DNA of 64,000 nt, from assembly GCF_000938265.1 (NCBI RefSeq), contig NZ_JYFC01000008.1, positions 157,686-221,685 on the forward strand, in the 5' to 3' direction. Positions 20,346-30,277 of the stretch are shown here, in pieces. This DNA comes from Agreia bicolorata. Its GTDB lineage: Bacteria; Actinomycetota; Actinomycetes; Actinomycetales; Microbacteriaceae. The notes beneath the pieces are model-generated. The model was not told the DNA's origin and ran no database searches. It saw only the letters and a list, made by a program, of their open reading frames with translations. The position numbers and the translations under genes were made by a program. Position 1 is the stretch's first letter; each line of letters starts with the position of its first letter.

Positions 20346-20648
20346 AACTTTCTCCCTTCCTCGTTGATCTCAACCCACGGTCAGCGGCAGGCATTCCAGA
20401 CCGGGGTATTTATGTGATTCGGCGCAGATCACCGAAATGATTGCCTGATCACGTTCTCGTGGGGAGAACACCCGTACTTAGAATGTACTGAGGTCTGGGG
20501 GCGTGAGCCCCGCCCAACGCTGGGCGATATGCGCAAAACGCGTTCGAACGCGGATTTCTACAACTTTCAGATTCTACAGGCAATGCCTGTCGGAAAGTAG
20601 ATCGCCGACCTTTTCATCGACAAGTCTTGACAAGGAATTCTCCCGCTC
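20346..20648. promoter_or_regulatory. Divergent regulatory region between sufB and ctaA, with two palindromes
   Basis: This 303-base gap holds no gene. It contains the perfect 14-bp palindrome CGCGTTCGAACGCG (20539-20552) and, 23 bases on, the perfect palindrome ACAGGCA-A-TGCCTGT (20576-20590). The latter is framed by ACTTTC and GAAAGT, which could extend the stem. Both lie nearer ctaA. They look like operators for dimeric regulators; which regulator binds is unknown. Confidence 0.55.
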
Positions 20649-21617
20649 GTGAAGCGACTCATTGCATATCTGCCCACCTCGGTCGGCCGTCCGGCACGGA
20701 TACTGGCATGGTTCTCCCTCGCGTTCCAGGTGGTGCTCATCGGCACGGGCGGTGCTGTGCGATTGACCGGGTCGGGTCTCGGATGCCCCACCTGGCCGCG
20801 CTGCACCGAATCGTCGTTCGTCTCGACACCGGAGATGGGCATCCACGGAGTCATCGAATTCGCAAACCGCATGCTCACGTTCGTGCTGGCTCTGATCGTC
20901 ATTGCCGTATTCCTTGCCGTCGTGCGCTTCTGGAGAGAACGCAGGGACCTCTTCGTGCTGACGCTGCTGCAGGGTCTGTCTATTCCTCTGCAGGCCGTCA
21001 TCGGCGGCATCACCGTGCTCACCGGTCTCAACCCGTTCATCGTGGGTGTGCACTTCGTGATTTCGATCCTGCTCGTCGTGAATGCGACGATTCTCGTCTA
21101 CCGCGTGTACCGCGGCCCGCGCGGTGCTCGACGCGAGGCGCCCCTCTGGTATCTGATCGTGGCTCACATTGCGTCGTTGTTCGTCGCCATCACGGTCGTC
21201 ATCGGCATCCTGACCACCGGCTCGGGCCCGCATGCCGGCGATGAGAAGACGCCGCGCAACGGCCTCGACGCCGAATTGCTGCAGCACTTCCACAGCTGGC
21301 CGGCCTACGTGCTGCTTGGCCTCACAGTGGTGCTCGTGGCCGGATCCTTTGTTCTGAGGCTGGGCGTGCGGCGCTGGGCGCTCGCGCTTCTGGCCGTCGA
21401 GGCGCTGCAGGTCATCGTCGGGCTGACGCAGGCGCGACTGGGTCTGCCTCCCCTGCTCGTCGGGATCCACATGGTGCTTGCGGGACTGCTTGTAGCCGCG
21501 ATGACAGTCGTCGTGCTGTCGCTGCGTTCGTCGGCGAACGCCCCCGAATCGGTAGACGACCCGTGGGAGCTCAGCTCCGCCGGTCGGACCCCGCGCCGAT
21601 CGCCGAGTGTCGGCTAG
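20649..21617 (+). CDS. ctaA: Heme A synthase
   Basis: A 322-residue polytopic membrane protein of the CtaA/COX15 family. It oxidises heme O to heme A for cytochrome c oxidase. Eight hydrophobic segments are apparent. Family motifs include [21 protein letters not shown], the His-containing LQHFHSWP and paired His helices GVHFVISI and GIHMVLAGL. The start is GTG at 20649, the first codon giving [11 protein letters not shown]. It converges with ctaB, and the two stop codons share one CTAG. Confidence 0.95.
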   Translation: MKRLIAYLPTSVGRPARILAWFSLAFQVVLIGTGGAVRLTGSGLGCPTWPRCTESSFVSTPEMGIHGVIEFANRMLTFVLALIVIAVFLAVVRFWRERRDLFVLTLLQGLSIPLQAVIGGITVLTGLNPFIVGVHFVISILLVVNATILVYRVYRGPRGARREAPLWYLIVAHIASLFVAITVVIGILTTGSGPHAGDEKTPRNGLDAELLQHFHSWPAYVLLGLTVVLVAGSFVLRLGVRRWALALLAVEALQVIVGLTQARLGLPPLLVGIHMVLAGLLVAAMTVVVLSLRSSANAPESVDDPWELSSAGRTPRRSPSVG

Positions 21618-22534
21618 AACCGAAGCAGCGGGTCGATGGCGACCGCGAGGAAGACGAGCGTCAGGTAGCTGATCGACGCGTGGAAGACACGCATCGGCTT
21701 GACCTCATATCCGTGGATGGCCCGGTTGTAGAGCCGGTGCGTCTCGTAGATGAACCAAGCGCCCGAAGCTACCGCGACCACGCTGTACACGAGTCCCATC
21801 GGCGCGACCGGGATAAGCAGCAACGAACACGCGACTGTGGCCCACGCATAGAGAATCGTCTGGAGTCCGACGACGGCGCGACCGCGCACCACGGCGAGCA
21901 TCGGCACGTTCGCGGCCTTGTACTCGTCGCGGTACTTCATCGACAGCGGCCAGTAGTGCGGCGGCGTCCAGAGAAAGATGACGCCGAAGAGGACGAACGG
22001 GGTCCAGCTGAGCGAGTTCGTGACGGCGGCCCATCCGATGAGCACCGGCATGCACCCGGCGATGCCGCCCCACACGATGTTCTGCGAGGTACGGCGCTTC
22101 AGCCAGACCGTGTAGAGGAAGACGTAGAGCAGGATCGCGACAAGCGACAGTGCTGCGGCGAGGAGATTGGCGAAGACGGCCAGCCACACGATGGATGCAA
22201 CGCCAATAATCCACGCGAAGACGAGGGCCTCACGATCGGTCAGCTCGCCGGTGACGAGCGGTCGCCCCTGGGTGCGTTTCATGACCCGGTCGATATCGCG
22301 GTCGATGTAGCAGTTGAACGCTCCCGCGCTTCCGGCGCTCAGGGCACCGCCGATCAGCGTGGCGACGACGAGCCAGAGGTTAGGAATGCCGTTCTGCGCC
22401 AGGATCATCACCGGCGCGGTCGTCACGAGAAGCAGCTCGATAACCCGGGGCTTCGTCAAGGCGACGTAGGCCTTGGCTTTCGCAGACAGGCTGATACGCC
22501 GCTCTTCTGTGCGGCCCTCTACAGCGACGTTCAT
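21614..22534 (-). CDS. ctaB: Protoheme IX farnesyltransferase (heme O synthase)
   Basis: A 306-residue UbiA-family prenyltransferase converting heme B to heme O, the substrate for CtaA. The polyprenyl-diphosphate-binding motifs are [15 protein letters not shown] in the first part and [13 protein letters not shown] in the second half (NxxxDxxxD-like and DxxxD-like). About nine membrane helices are visible. It is convergent with ctaA. In many actinobacteria ctaB lies next to tkt, as here after the intervening UPF0303 gene. Confidence 0.95.
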   Translation of the reverse strand: MNVAVEGRTEERRISLSAKAKAYVALTKPRVIELLLVTTAPVMILAQNGIPNLWLVVATLIGGALSAGSAGAFNCYIDRDIDRVMKRTQGRPLVTGELTDREALVFAWIIGVASIVWLAVFANLLAAALSLVAILLYVFLYTVWLKRRTSQNIVWGGIAGCMPVLIGWAAVTNSLSWTPFVLFGVIFLWTPPHYWPLSMKYRDEYKAANVPMLAVVRGRAVVGLQTILYAWATVACSLLLIPVAPMGLVYSVVAVASGAWFIYETHRLYNRAIHGYEVKPMRVFHASISYLTLVFLAVAIDPLLRF

Positions 22535-22638
22535 TGCTCCTCAAACTGTTGCCGGCCCCCACGCGAAGCGCGCGCGATCCCGAACCAGTCTAGGCGATCG
22601 GTACTCGTCGCTCGCCCGGAGCCGATACCGTGGCTCTC

Positions 22639-23134
22639 ATGACAGCTCGTGAGCCCAGCACTCCGGAGGAATTCGCGGCCCTGGCCGCGCGCATCGAAGA
22701 CGAGGTGGCGGAGTTGTGGCTGGATGCCTTCGGCCCATCGGATGCGCTGCGACTGGGTCTCATTCTGGTGCGCAGGGCGACGGAAGGGTCGTTTCCGGTC
22801 GCCATCGACATCCGGCGCGGCAACCAGATTCTCTTTCATGTCGCCCTGGAGGGAGCCCAGGCAGACAACGACGTCTGGATCGCCCGCAAGGCCCGTGCTG
22901 TCGAGCGCTTCGGCATTCCCTCGCTGCTTCTCGGCACGCGCCCGAAGATCGCGGGCAGGCTCATCGAGGACGAGGGTTGGTTCGACCAGATGACATACGC
23001 GGCTCACGGCGGCAGCTTTCCCCTGTCGGTGAGAGGAGTTGGGATCGGTGGCTGTGGCGACTGTCTCGGGATTGCCTCAGATCGACGATCACGACCTCGT
23101 CGTGACCGCGTTACGTGAGTTTGTCGAGGGGTAG
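22639..23134 (+). pseudogene. UPF0303 (heme-degrading domain) gene with apparent frameshift
   Basis: The ATG at 22639 opens a 160-residue frame whose first 136 or so residues match UPF0303 proteins (DNDVWIARKARAVERFG, AAHGGSFPLSVRGVG). It then departs into CGDCLGIASDRRSRPR and stops at 23118. The conserved C-terminus continues in another frame from about 23051 as AVATVSGLPQIDDHDLVV to a TAG at 23132-23134, giving the expected family ending. One surplus base or two missing bases between about 23040 and 23051 explains the break. The family has been linked to heme degradation or HbpS-type heme sensing. It could be a true recent inactivation or a sequencing error; there is no homopolymer longer than three at the site. 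Confidence 0.8.
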
Positions 23135-23156
23135 TCACGCTGTGCGCCCGATTCCC

Positions 23157-23162
23157 TATACT
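23157..23162 (+). promoter_or_regulatory. Candidate -10 element ahead of the CxxC protein and tkt
   Basis: TATACT at 23157-23162 lies about 56 bases before the small ORF that precedes tkt. A -35 match is weak (TAGTCA near 23132, 19-bp spacer). Confidence 0.35.
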
Positions 23163-23217
23163 TGTAGCGGCGACACAGCAGTCGGTGTTTCCTGCGTGTC
23201 TTTCTAGCGGAGAAGCC

Positions 23218-23340
23218 ATGTCGCACAGTGCCGAAGACGTACCGTGCACTGGCTGTCATTCGCCGGTCTTTCACGCGGTTCTCCCTGCTGCCGATGGCAA
23301 CACGGCGCCTGACGGGCAAATCTGCCCAGTCTGCAACTAA
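23218..23340 (+). CDS. Small 40-aa zinc-ribbon-like CxxC protein
   Basis: ATG at 23218, preceded by AGCGGAGAAG, opens a 40-codon frame (MSHSAEDVPCTGCHSP to QICPVCN). It has two CxxC pairs, CTGC near residue 10 and CPVC near residue 36, separated by about 22 residues, the spacing of a minimal zinc ribbon. The stop is 17 bases before the tkt start. The ribosome site, the metal-binding pattern and its placement in the presumed tkt leader support a real gene. Its function is unknown; a metal-responsive small protein or a translated leader are both possible. Confidence 0.65.
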   Translation: MSHSAEDVPCTGCHSPVFHAVLPAADGNTAPDGQICPVCN

Positions 23341-23357
23341 GAAGGGGCTTATTCCTC

Positions 23358-25451
23358 GTGGCATCATTCCAATGGACTCCCATTGACGACCAGGCCGTAT
23401 CCACGGCGAAAGTTCTTGCGGCGGACGCCGTCGAGAAGGTAGGAAACGGGCATCCGGGAACGGCCATCAGCCTTGCCCCCGCCGCGTACCTCCTTTTCCA
23501 GAAGGTCATGCGACGCGATCCGAGTGACAACGAGTGGATCGGTCGCGACCGCTTCATTCTGTCGGTCGGACACAGCTCGCTCACGCAGTACATCCAGCTC
23601 TATCTCGGTGGCTACGGCCTCGAACTCGACGACCTCAAGGCGCTGCGCACCTGGGGTTCGCTCACCCCGGGCCACCCCGAGTACGGCCACACCGATGGCG
23701 TCGAGATCACGACCGGTCCGCTCGGACAGGGTCTCTCCTCCGCCGTCGGCTTCGCCTATGCGTCGCGCTTCGAGCGTGGCCTGTTCGACCCCGAGGCAGA
23801 AGCGGGCACGAGCCCCTTCGATCACTTCATCTACACCATCGCCGGCGACGGCGACCTGCAGGAGGGCGTGACGAGCGAAGCATCGTCGCTCGCCGGACAC
23901 CAGCAGCTCGGCAACCTCATCGCGATCTACGACAGCAACCAGATCTCGATCGAAGACGACACGAACATCGCCTTCACCGAAGACGTGCACGCGCGGTACG
24001 AGGCCTACAACTGGCACGTGCAGGTAGTCGACTGGAAGAAGACCGGCGAGTACGTCGAAGACGTCGAGGCTCTGTTCACCGCCATCGAGGCCGCCAAGGC
24101 CGAGACGAGCAAGCCGTCGCTCATCATTCTCAAGACCATCATCGGATGGCCGTCGCCGAAGAAGCAGAACACCGGCAAGATCCACGGCTCGGCTCTCGGC
24201 GCCGAAGAGCTGAAGGGCCTCAAGGAGGTTCTGGGGTTCGACCCCGAGCAGAGCTTCGAGGTCTCCGACGAGGTCATCGCTCACACCCGCGGTGCCGTCT
24301 CGCGCGGTCAGGCCGAGCACGCCGAATGGAACCAGGCGTTCGACGCCTGGGCCGCGGCGAACCCCGAGAAGAAGACCCTCCTCGACCGCGTGCTCTCGGG
24401 CGACGTGCCCGAAGGGCTCGAAGAGGCTCTGCCTGTCTTCGAAGCGGGCAAGGCCGTCTCGACCCGCGCCGCTTCCGGCAAGGTCATCAACGCGATCGCG
24501 CCGATCATGCCCGAGTTCTGGGGCGGATCCGCCGACCTGGCGGAGTCGAACAACACGACGATCGAGTCGGGTGCGTCGTTCATTCCGGCCGAGCACTCGA
24601 CCCACGAGTGGACGGGAAACCCGTACGGCCGCGTTTTGCACTTCGGCATCCGTGAGCACGCCATGGGCGCGATCCTCAACGGAATCGTTCTGCACGGCAA
24701 CACTCGCCCGTTCGGTGGCACCTTCCTCATCTTCAGCGACTACATGCGTCCGGCCGTTCGACTCGCTGCCCTCATGAAGTCCCCCGCGATCTACGTCTGG
24801 ACCCACGACTCGGTCGCGCTCGGAGAAGACGGACCGACGCACCAGCCGATCGAGCAGCTCTCGACGCTTCGCGCCATTCCCGGCCTCGACATCGTGCGCC
24901 CCGGCGACGCCAACGAGGTCGCCTACGCATGGAAGACCATCCTCGAGCGCCGCAACGGGCCCGCGGGCATCGCGCTGACGCGCCAGAACATCCCGGTGTT
25001 CGAGCGTGGCGAGGGCGACGCCAGCGGCGAGACCTTCGCGTCGGCGAAGAATGTCGCCAAGGGCGCGTACGTGCTGGCCGAGGCTCCGAACGGCACGCCC
25101 GACGTGATCTTCATCGCCACCGGCTCGGAGGTGCAGATCGCCGTCGAGGCGCGCGAGCTCCTCAAGAACGAGGGCATCAACGCCCGCGTCGTGTCGGCAC
25201 CGAGCCTCGAGTGGTTCGAGGAGCAGAGCGCCGAATACCGCGAGTCGGTTCTTCCCGCCGCGATCAAGGCCCGCGTCTCGATCGAGGCCGGCCTCGACCT
25301 GACCTGGCGCGCCTACGTGGGAGACCACGGCAAGAGCGTGTCGATCGAGCACTTCGGCGCTTCCGCCGACTACCAGACACTGTTCCGCGAGTTCGGCATC
25401 ACCACCGAGCACGCCATCGAAGCCGCAAAGCTCTCGATCTCGTCGCTGTAG
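23358..25451 (+). CDS. tkt: Transketolase
   Basis: A 697-residue thiamine-diphosphate enzyme of the non-oxidative pentose phosphate pathway, moving two-carbon units between sugar phosphates. The N-terminal part has [18 protein letters not shown] and the ThDP/Mg motif GDGDLQEG. The pyrimidine-binding part has [15 protein letters not shown] and [20 protein letters not shown], and the C-terminus has [17 protein letters not shown]. Length is normal. It is followed after 28 bases by tal, then zwf, opcA and pgl, forming a pentose phosphate cluster on one strand. The codon use is that of a highly expressed gene (strong C/G third positions). Confidence 0.97.
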   Translation: MASFQWTPIDDQAVSTAKVLAADAVEKVGNGHPGTAISLAPAAYLLFQKVMRRDPSDNEWIGRDRFILSVGHSSLTQYIQLYLGGYGLELDDLKALRTWGSLTPGHPEYGHTDGVEITTGPLGQGLSSAVGFAYASRFERGLFDPEAEAGTSPFDHFIYTIAGDGDLQEGVTSEASSLAGHQQLGNLIAIYDSNQISIEDDTNIAFTEDVHARYEAYNWHVQVVDWKKTGEYVEDVEALFTAIEAAKAETSKPSLIILKTIIGWPSPKKQNTGKIHGSALGAEELKGLKEVLGFDPEQSFEVSDEVIAHTRGAVSRGQAEHAEWNQAFDAWAAANPEKKTLLDRVLSGDVPEGLEEALPVFEAGKAVSTRAASGKVINAIAPIMPEFWGGSADLAESNNTTIESGASFIPAEHSTHEWTGNPYGRVLHFGIREHAMGAILNGIVLHGNTRPFGGTFLIFSDYMRPAVRLAALMKSPAIYVWTHDSVALGEDGPTHQPIEQLSTLRAIPGLDIVRPGDANEVAYAWKTILERRNGPAGIALTRQNIPVFERGEGDASGETFASAKNVAKGAYVLAEAPNGTPDVIFIATGSEVQIAVEARELLKNEGINARVVSAPSLEWFEEQSAEYRESVLPAAIKARVSIEAGLDLTWRAYVGDHGKSVSIEHFGASADYQTLFREFGITTEHAIEAAKLSISSL

Positions 25452-25479
25452 ACCACACGAATCTTCAAGGAGTACTTAC

Positions 25480-26592
25480 ATGACCGACACAACACCCACC
25501 GCCCAGCTCTCTGCAGCCGGTGTCAGCATCTGGCTCGACGACCTGTCGCGTGAGCGCATCACCTCGGGCGGACTCGAGAAGCTGATCGCCGAGAAGAACG
25601 TCGTCGGGGTCACCACGAACCCGTCGATCTTCGCCGCCGCCCTCACGAACGGCGAGTCCTACGCGGCGCAGGTCGCCGAGCTGGCCAAGGCCGGCAAGAA
25701 CGTCACCGAGGCTGTCTTCGAGATCACCACGCAGGACGTCGCGAACGGCTGCGACATCTTCCGCCCCATCTACGACGCCACGAACGGCTTCGACGGACGC
25801 GTGTCGATCGAGGTCGAGCCGGGCCTGGCGAACGACGCCGCCGGCACGACGAAGCAGGCCAAGGAGCTCTTCGACAAGGTCGCGAAAGAGAACGTGCTGA
25901 TCAAGATCCCCGCGACGATCGCGGGCCTCGAGGCCATCACCGAGACCATCGCGGCCGGCATCAGCGTCAACGTCACGCTGATCTTCAGCCTCGCCCGCTA
26001 CCGCGACGTCATCAACGCCTACCTGGCCGGCCTCGAGCGCGCCAAGGCGGCAGGGCTCGACCTGTCGAAGATCCACAGTGTCGCATCGTTCTTCGTGTCG
26101 CGCGTCGACACCGAGATCGACAAGCGTCTTGTCGCAATCGGCACCGACGAGGCCCTCGCCCTCAAGAGCAAGGCTGGCGTCGCCAATGCCCAGCTCGCGT
26201 ACGAGGTCTACGAGCAGGCGTTCTCGACCGAGCGCGCAGCGGGACTCCTTGCCGCCGGAGCCAACAAGCAGCGCCCGCTGTGGGCATCCACCGGCGTCAA
26301 AGACCCGGCCGTGCCCGACACGACCTACGTCACCGAGCTCGTGGCTCCTGAGGTCGTCAACACGATGCCCGAGAAGACCCTCGACGCGACATTCGACCAC
26401 GGCGTGATCACCGGCGATACCATCACCGGTTCCTACGCTGCGGCCAACAAGGTCCTCGATGAGATCGCGGCGCAGGGCATCTCCTACGCCGAGGTCACCG
26501 AGCTGCTCGAGACCGAGGGTGTCGATAAGTTCATCGTCTCGTGGAATGAACTCCTTGAGACGGTCACGACGGCGCTCGAGTCCTCGAAATGA
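25480..26592 (+). CDS. tal: Transaldolase
   Basis: A 370-residue class I aldolase of the long actinobacterial type. The Schiff-base Lys is in [11 protein letters not shown], flanked by GVTTNPSIF near the N-terminus and [11 protein letters not shown] after the Lys. It transfers dihydroxyacetone units from sedoheptulose-7-phosphate. The ATG is preceded by AAGGAG, a strong ribosome site. It is co-directional with tkt and zwf and probably shares a transcript with tkt. Confidence 0.96.
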   Translation: MTDTTPTAQLSAAGVSIWLDDLSRERITSGGLEKLIAEKNVVGVTTNPSIFAAALTNGESYAAQVAELAKAGKNVTEAVFEITTQDVANGCDIFRPIYDATNGFDGRVSIEVEPGLANDAAGTTKQAKELFDKVAKENVLIKIPATIAGLEAITETIAAGISVNVTLIFSLARYRDVINAYLAGLERAKAAGLDLSKIHSVASFFVSRVDTEIDKRLVAIGTDEALALKSKAGVANAQLAYEVYEQAFSTERAAGLLAAGANKQRPLWASTGVKDPAVPDTTYVTELVAPEVVNTMPEKTLDATFDHGVITGDTITGSYAAANKVLDEIAAQGISYAEVTELLETEGVDKFIVSWNELLETVTTALESSK

Positions 26593-26604
26593 GTGTCCGG
26601 ATCC

Positions 26605-26641
26605 ACCTTCCCGGCGCGGCGAATGCCGCGGCCGGGAAGGT
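26605..26641 (+). terminator. GC-rich hairpin after tal
   Basis: CCTTCCCGGC...(loop GAAT)...GCCGGGAAGG forms a near-perfect stem of about 15 bp with one bulge. It begins 13 bases after the tal stop. There is no T run, so it may attenuate rather than terminate. The rest of the 304-base gap to zwf (26593-26896) shows no convincing gene. Confidence 0.5.
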
Positions 26642-26896
26642 CGATCCGGCCTCCGCCTCATCCGGCCCCCCGCATTCTCACAGTCGGCTTGCCCAATGAT
26701 CCCCCGCGTTTCATTTCGTCGACAGGGCCGCACAGACCGAAGCTGCGCGAGTCATTCTGTGGCCGATGTTCCTCGGCACTTCCACCCCGAGTCACGGCCG
26801 GTTCTGACCGACCTGTCCCGTACCGCATCTAGCCCGTTCTCGCCGCTGTCCTAGCGCCGAAATAACCCGTCGACCCAGAAGGTCTCAAGGAGTTTC

Positions 26897-28438
26897 ATGC
26901 CACCGGTAGAAATCACTCCGGAATACAATCCGCTCAGAATCCCTTCGGATCGGCGGCTCAATCGAATCGCAGGCCCGAGCGGTCTCGTCATCTTCGGCGT
27001 GACAGGCGACCTGTCACGCAAGAAGCTGATGCCGGCTGTGTACGACCTCGCGAACCGCGGTCTGCTGCCCCCCGGCTTCTCACTCATCGGATTCGCGCGT
27101 CGTGATTGGGAGGACCAAGACTTCGAGCGGGTCGTTCACGACGCCGTCAAGGAGTACGCGCGCACCCCGTTCGACGAGGACGTGTGGCGTCAGCTCTCCG
27201 AGGGAATCCGATTCGTCTCGGGCGAGTTCAGTGACGACGAGGCATTCGACCACCTCAAAGAGACCATCGACGCCCTCGATGCCGAGCGAGGAACCATGGG
27301 CAACTATGCGTTCTATCTCTCGGTACCGCCGAAGGCGTTCCCGTTGGTCACCGAGCAGCTGCGTCGTTCGGGACTCGCTCATCCCGAGGATGGCCAGTGG
27401 CGCCGAGTCGTCATCGAGAAGCCCTTCGGCAGCGACCTGAAGACGGCTCGCGAACTCAATGATGTCGTCGAGTCGGTCTTCGCGCCCGACTCTGTATTCC
27501 GTATCGACCACTACCTCGGCAAGGAGACCGTTCAGAACATTCTGGCGCTCCGCTTCGCCAATCAGCTGTACGAGCCCATTTGGAACTCGAACTACGTCGA
27601 CCACGTGCAGATCACCATGGCCGAAGACATCGGTGTGGGTGGACGCGCCGGGTATTACGACGGCATCGGCGCTGCACGCGACGTCATTCAGAACCACCTG
27701 CTGCAGCTTCTCGCTCTCACGGCGATGGAAGAGCCCATCTCGTTCAACGCTGCTGATCTTCGCGCGGAGAAGGAGAAGGTTCTCGCCGCCATCCGGCTGC
27801 CGAAGGATCTGGCCAAGCACACCGCACGTGGGCAGTACGCGGGCGGATGGCAGGGTGGAGAGAAGGTGACCGGCTTCCTCGAGGAAGACGGAATGAACCC
27901 CGAATCCCTCACGGAGACCTATGCGGCCATGCGGCTCGACATCGGCACACGTCGTTGGTCTGGTGTTCCCTTCTACCTGCGTGCGGGCAAGAGGCTCGGC
28001 CGACGTGTCACCGAGATCGCGGTCGTCTTCAAGCGCGCGCCGCAGTATCTGTTCGCAGAGAGCCAGACATCGGCACTCGGCCAGAACGCGCTCGTGATCC
28101 GCGTGCAGCCCGATGAGGGTGTCACCATCCGCTTCGGTTCCAAGGTTCCCGGCGCCGGTATGCAGGTGCGCGACGTGACCATGGACTTCGGCTACGGCCA
28201 CGCCTTCACCGAGGCGAGCCCCGAGGCCTACGAGCGGCTCATCCTGGACGTGCTCCTCGGAGACCCGCCGCTGTTCCCCCGCCAGGAAGAGGTCGAACTC
28301 TCCTGGAAGATCCTCGACCCGATCGAGGAGTTCTGGACCACCCAGGGACAGCCCGATCAGTACCGCCCCGGAACCTGGGGCCCCGACTCCGCGGACGAGA
28401 TGCTCGCCCGCGACGGAAGAACCTGGAGGCGTCCATGA
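26897..28438 (+). CDS. zwf: Glucose-6-phosphate 1-dehydrogenase
   Basis: A 513-residue enzyme that oxidises glucose-6-phosphate to 6-phosphogluconolactone with NADP. The dinucleotide motif is FGVTGDLSRKKLMPAVYD, the substrate-binding motif is RIDHYLGKETVQN and a third signature is VIEKPFG. The ATG is preceded by AAGGAG. The gene overlaps opcA by four bases (ATGA). OpcA activates or assembles Zwf in actinobacteria, and the pgl gene that handles its product follows. Confidence 0.97.
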   Translation: MPPVEITPEYNPLRIPSDRRLNRIAGPSGLVIFGVTGDLSRKKLMPAVYDLANRGLLPPGFSLIGFARRDWEDQDFERVVHDAVKEYARTPFDEDVWRQLSEGIRFVSGEFSDDEAFDHLKETIDALDAERGTMGNYAFYLSVPPKAFPLVTEQLRRSGLAHPEDGQWRRVVIEKPFGSDLKTARELNDVVESVFAPDSVFRIDHYLGKETVQNILALRFANQLYEPIWNSNYVDHVQITMAEDIGVGGRAGYYDGIGAARDVIQNHLLQLLALTAMEEPISFNAADLRAEKEKVLAAIRLPKDLAKHTARGQYAGGWQGGEKVTGFLEEDGMNPESLTETYAAMRLDIGTRRWSGVPFYLRAGKRLGRRVTEIAVVFKRAPQYLFAESQTSALGQNALVIRVQPDEGVTIRFGSKVPGAGMQVRDVTMDFGYGHAFTEASPEAYERLILDVLLGDPPLFPRQEEVELSWKILDPIEEFWTTQGQPDQYRPGTWGPDSADEMLARDGRTWRRP

Positions 28439-29427
28439 TCGTCGATCTGCCCGATACCAACACAAGCAAGGTCTCGAAGGCCCTCGTCAAGATTCGCGAG
28501 GAGGGCGGCGCCGTCGCACTCGGTCGCGTTCTGACCCTGGTCATCCGCACTGCCCTCGGCCAGGAGGAAGACGCGATCGAGGCGGCCAACGATGCCTCGC
28601 GCGAACACCCCATGCGCGTGATCGTCGTGTCGACCGATGTCGACGACGGCGTGAAGTCGGGTCGCGGTGCGCGACTGGATGCGCAGATCCGTGTGGGTGG
28701 CGACGCCGGCGCGAGCGAGGTCATCCTGCTCAAGGCTTACGGTGCGGCGGCAAGCGACGAAGAGGGACTCGTGACCGGTCTGCTTCTGCCCGACGCACCC
28801 GTCGTCGTGTGGTGGCCGGGCGATGCACCTGAATCGCCGTCGACATCCGACCTCGGCCGAATCGCCCAGCGTCGTATCACCGACTCGTCGAACAGCAGCA
28901 ACCCGAACGAGACTCTTCGCACGCTGTCGAAGAACTACTCCCCCGGCGACACCGATTTCGCTTGGACTCGACTCACGCTCTGGCGTGCGCAGTTGGCTGC
29001 GGTGCTCGACCAGCCGCCATTCGAGCCCGTCGAGGCTATCGAGGTGTCAGGCGCGTCCGATTCTCCGTCGACCCTTCTGCTCGCGGCCTGGCTCCGCCAC
29101 CAGCTCCGGGTGTCTGTCGACTACGGAATCTCCTCCCGTGCCAACGGCTCCAGCGGCATTCACGGGGTGAAGCTCTCTCGTTCATCCGGCGTCATCGAAC
29201 TCGAGCGTTCGGTGCCCAACGTGGCGACCCTGGTCCAGCCCAACCAGCCGCTGCACGATCTGGCTCTCCCCCGTCGGTCGCTCCGCGACTGCCTGGCTGA
29301 AGAGCTGCGCCGGCTCGACCCCGACGACCTGTACGGCGAGGTGCTCACCCGCGGAGTGCTCGAACTGGGTGAACCGGATTCCGACACGGTGGCCGGCGCC
29401 GCGAAGACGACAGCAGAGGTGCGTTAA
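28435..29427 (+). CDS. opcA: Glucose-6-phosphate dehydrogenase assembly protein OpcA
   Basis: A 330-residue protein of the OpcA family, which allosterically supports glucose-6-phosphate dehydrogenase in actinobacteria and cyanobacteria. It opens MIVDLPDTNTSKV and carries LLLPDAPVVVWWPG and the paired domain start NYSPGDTDFAWTRLTLWR, all typical. It has no enzyme motif of its own. It is coupled to zwf by an ATGA overlap and followed three bases later by pgl. Confidence 0.95.
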   Translation: MIVDLPDTNTSKVSKALVKIREEGGAVALGRVLTLVIRTALGQEEDAIEAANDASREHPMRVIVVSTDVDDGVKSGRGARLDAQIRVGGDAGASEVILLKAYGAAASDEEGLVTGLLLPDAPVVVWWPGDAPESPSTSDLGRIAQRRITDSSNSSNPNETLRTLSKNYSPGDTDFAWTRLTLWRAQLAAVLDQPPFEPVEAIEVSGASDSPSTLLLAAWLRHQLRVSVDYGISSRANGSSGIHGVKLSRSSGVIELERSVPNVATLVQPNQPLHDLALPRRSLRDCLAEELRRLDPDDLYGEVLTRGVLELGEPDSDTVAGAAKTTAEVR

Positions 29428-29430
29428 GCG

Positions 29431-30201
29431 ATGACGAACGAACGCCGTGTGCTGATCCATCCCGACAAGGCATCCCTGTCGGGATCTGTGGCGGCGCGAT
29501 TCATCACGAAGACCATCGATCTGCTCGAAGATCGTGACGCTGTGAACGTGGTTCTGACGGGCGGATCAGTCGGAACGGCGGTTCTCGCGGCGATCAACGC
29601 CTCGCCTGCCCGAGACAGCGTCGACTGGAACAGGGTCAGTTTCTGGTGGGGCGATGAGCGTTTCGTCCCCCGAAACGATCCTGACCGCAATGAGCTGCAG
29701 GCACGCGAGGCGCTGCTCGATCACATCGACGTGCCAGCCGCCCAGGTCCACCCGTTCCCGTCTAGCGACGAGATCGCCGATATCGACGAGGCTGCAGCGA
29801 CCTATGCGCTCGAGCTGCTCGAGGCGGGCGATGGCAACGACTACCCCAAGTTCGACATCACCTTTCTGGGCGTAGGTCCCGACGGGCACATCGCCTCGCT
29901 CTTCCCTGGGCAGGAAGCCGTTCGTGTGACCGATGCGACCGTCGTAGCCGTGAGGGAATCCCCCAAGCCGCCGCCGCAGCGTCTGAGCCTCACCCTGCCC
30001 GTCATCCGATCTTCGGATCGCATCTGGCTGGTTCTCGCGGGCTCGGACAAGGCATCGGCGCTCGGCCTCGCTCTTGCCGGAGCCAGCACCGACGAGGTAC
30101 CCGTCGCCGGAGCCGAAGGACGTCGACGCACGGTCTTCTTCGTCGATAAGGATGCGGCATCGGAAGTGCCGGAGTATTTGATCACCCCGACCTACTACTG
30201 A
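29431..30201 (+). CDS. pgl: 6-phosphogluconolactonase
   Basis: A 256-residue protein of the Pgl/NagB superfamily that hydrolyses 6-phosphogluconolactone. The motifs VLTGGSVGTAVL, FWWGDERFVP and FLGVGPDGHIASLFPG are present, the last holding the conserved catalytic His. It ends the zwf-opcA-pgl run and is followed at once by a strong terminator. Confidence 0.95.
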   Translation: MTNERRVLIHPDKASLSGSVAARFITKTIDLLEDRDAVNVVLTGGSVGTAVLAAINASPARDSVDWNRVSFWWGDERFVPRNDPDRNELQAREALLDHIDVPAAQVHPFPSSDEIADIDEAAATYALELLEAGDGNDYPKFDITFLGVGPDGHIASLFPGQEAVRVTDATVVAVRESPKPPPQRLSLTLPVIRSSDRIWLVLAGSDKASALGLALAGASTDEVPVAGAEGRRRTVFFVDKDAASEVPEYLITPTYY

Positions 30202-30215
30202 TCGGCGTCCACATA

Positions 30216-30252
30216 CGAAGAAGCCCCCTGGCACTGCCAGGGGGCTTCTTCG
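30216..30252. terminator. Strong terminator between pgl and rbpA
   Basis: The 18 bases starting CGAAGAAGCC at 30216 are complementary to the 18 ending GGCTTCTTCG at 30252. With T-rich sequence at the ends of both arms it can serve both the + strand pgl transcript and the - strand rbpA transcript. Confidence 0.85.
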
Positions 30253-30277
30253 TTGTCTATGCTCGGGCGAACGCCGA

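Noticed and set aside
23364..25412. 682-aa open frame antisense to tkt
   Set aside because: It mirrors the third-codon GC bias of tkt, has low-complexity Arg/Asp/Val composition and no family motif. tkt itself is complete and conserved.
26593..26832. 79-aa frame in the tal-zwf gap
   Set aside because: Pro/Arg-rich, runs through a hairpin, no ribosome site or motif.
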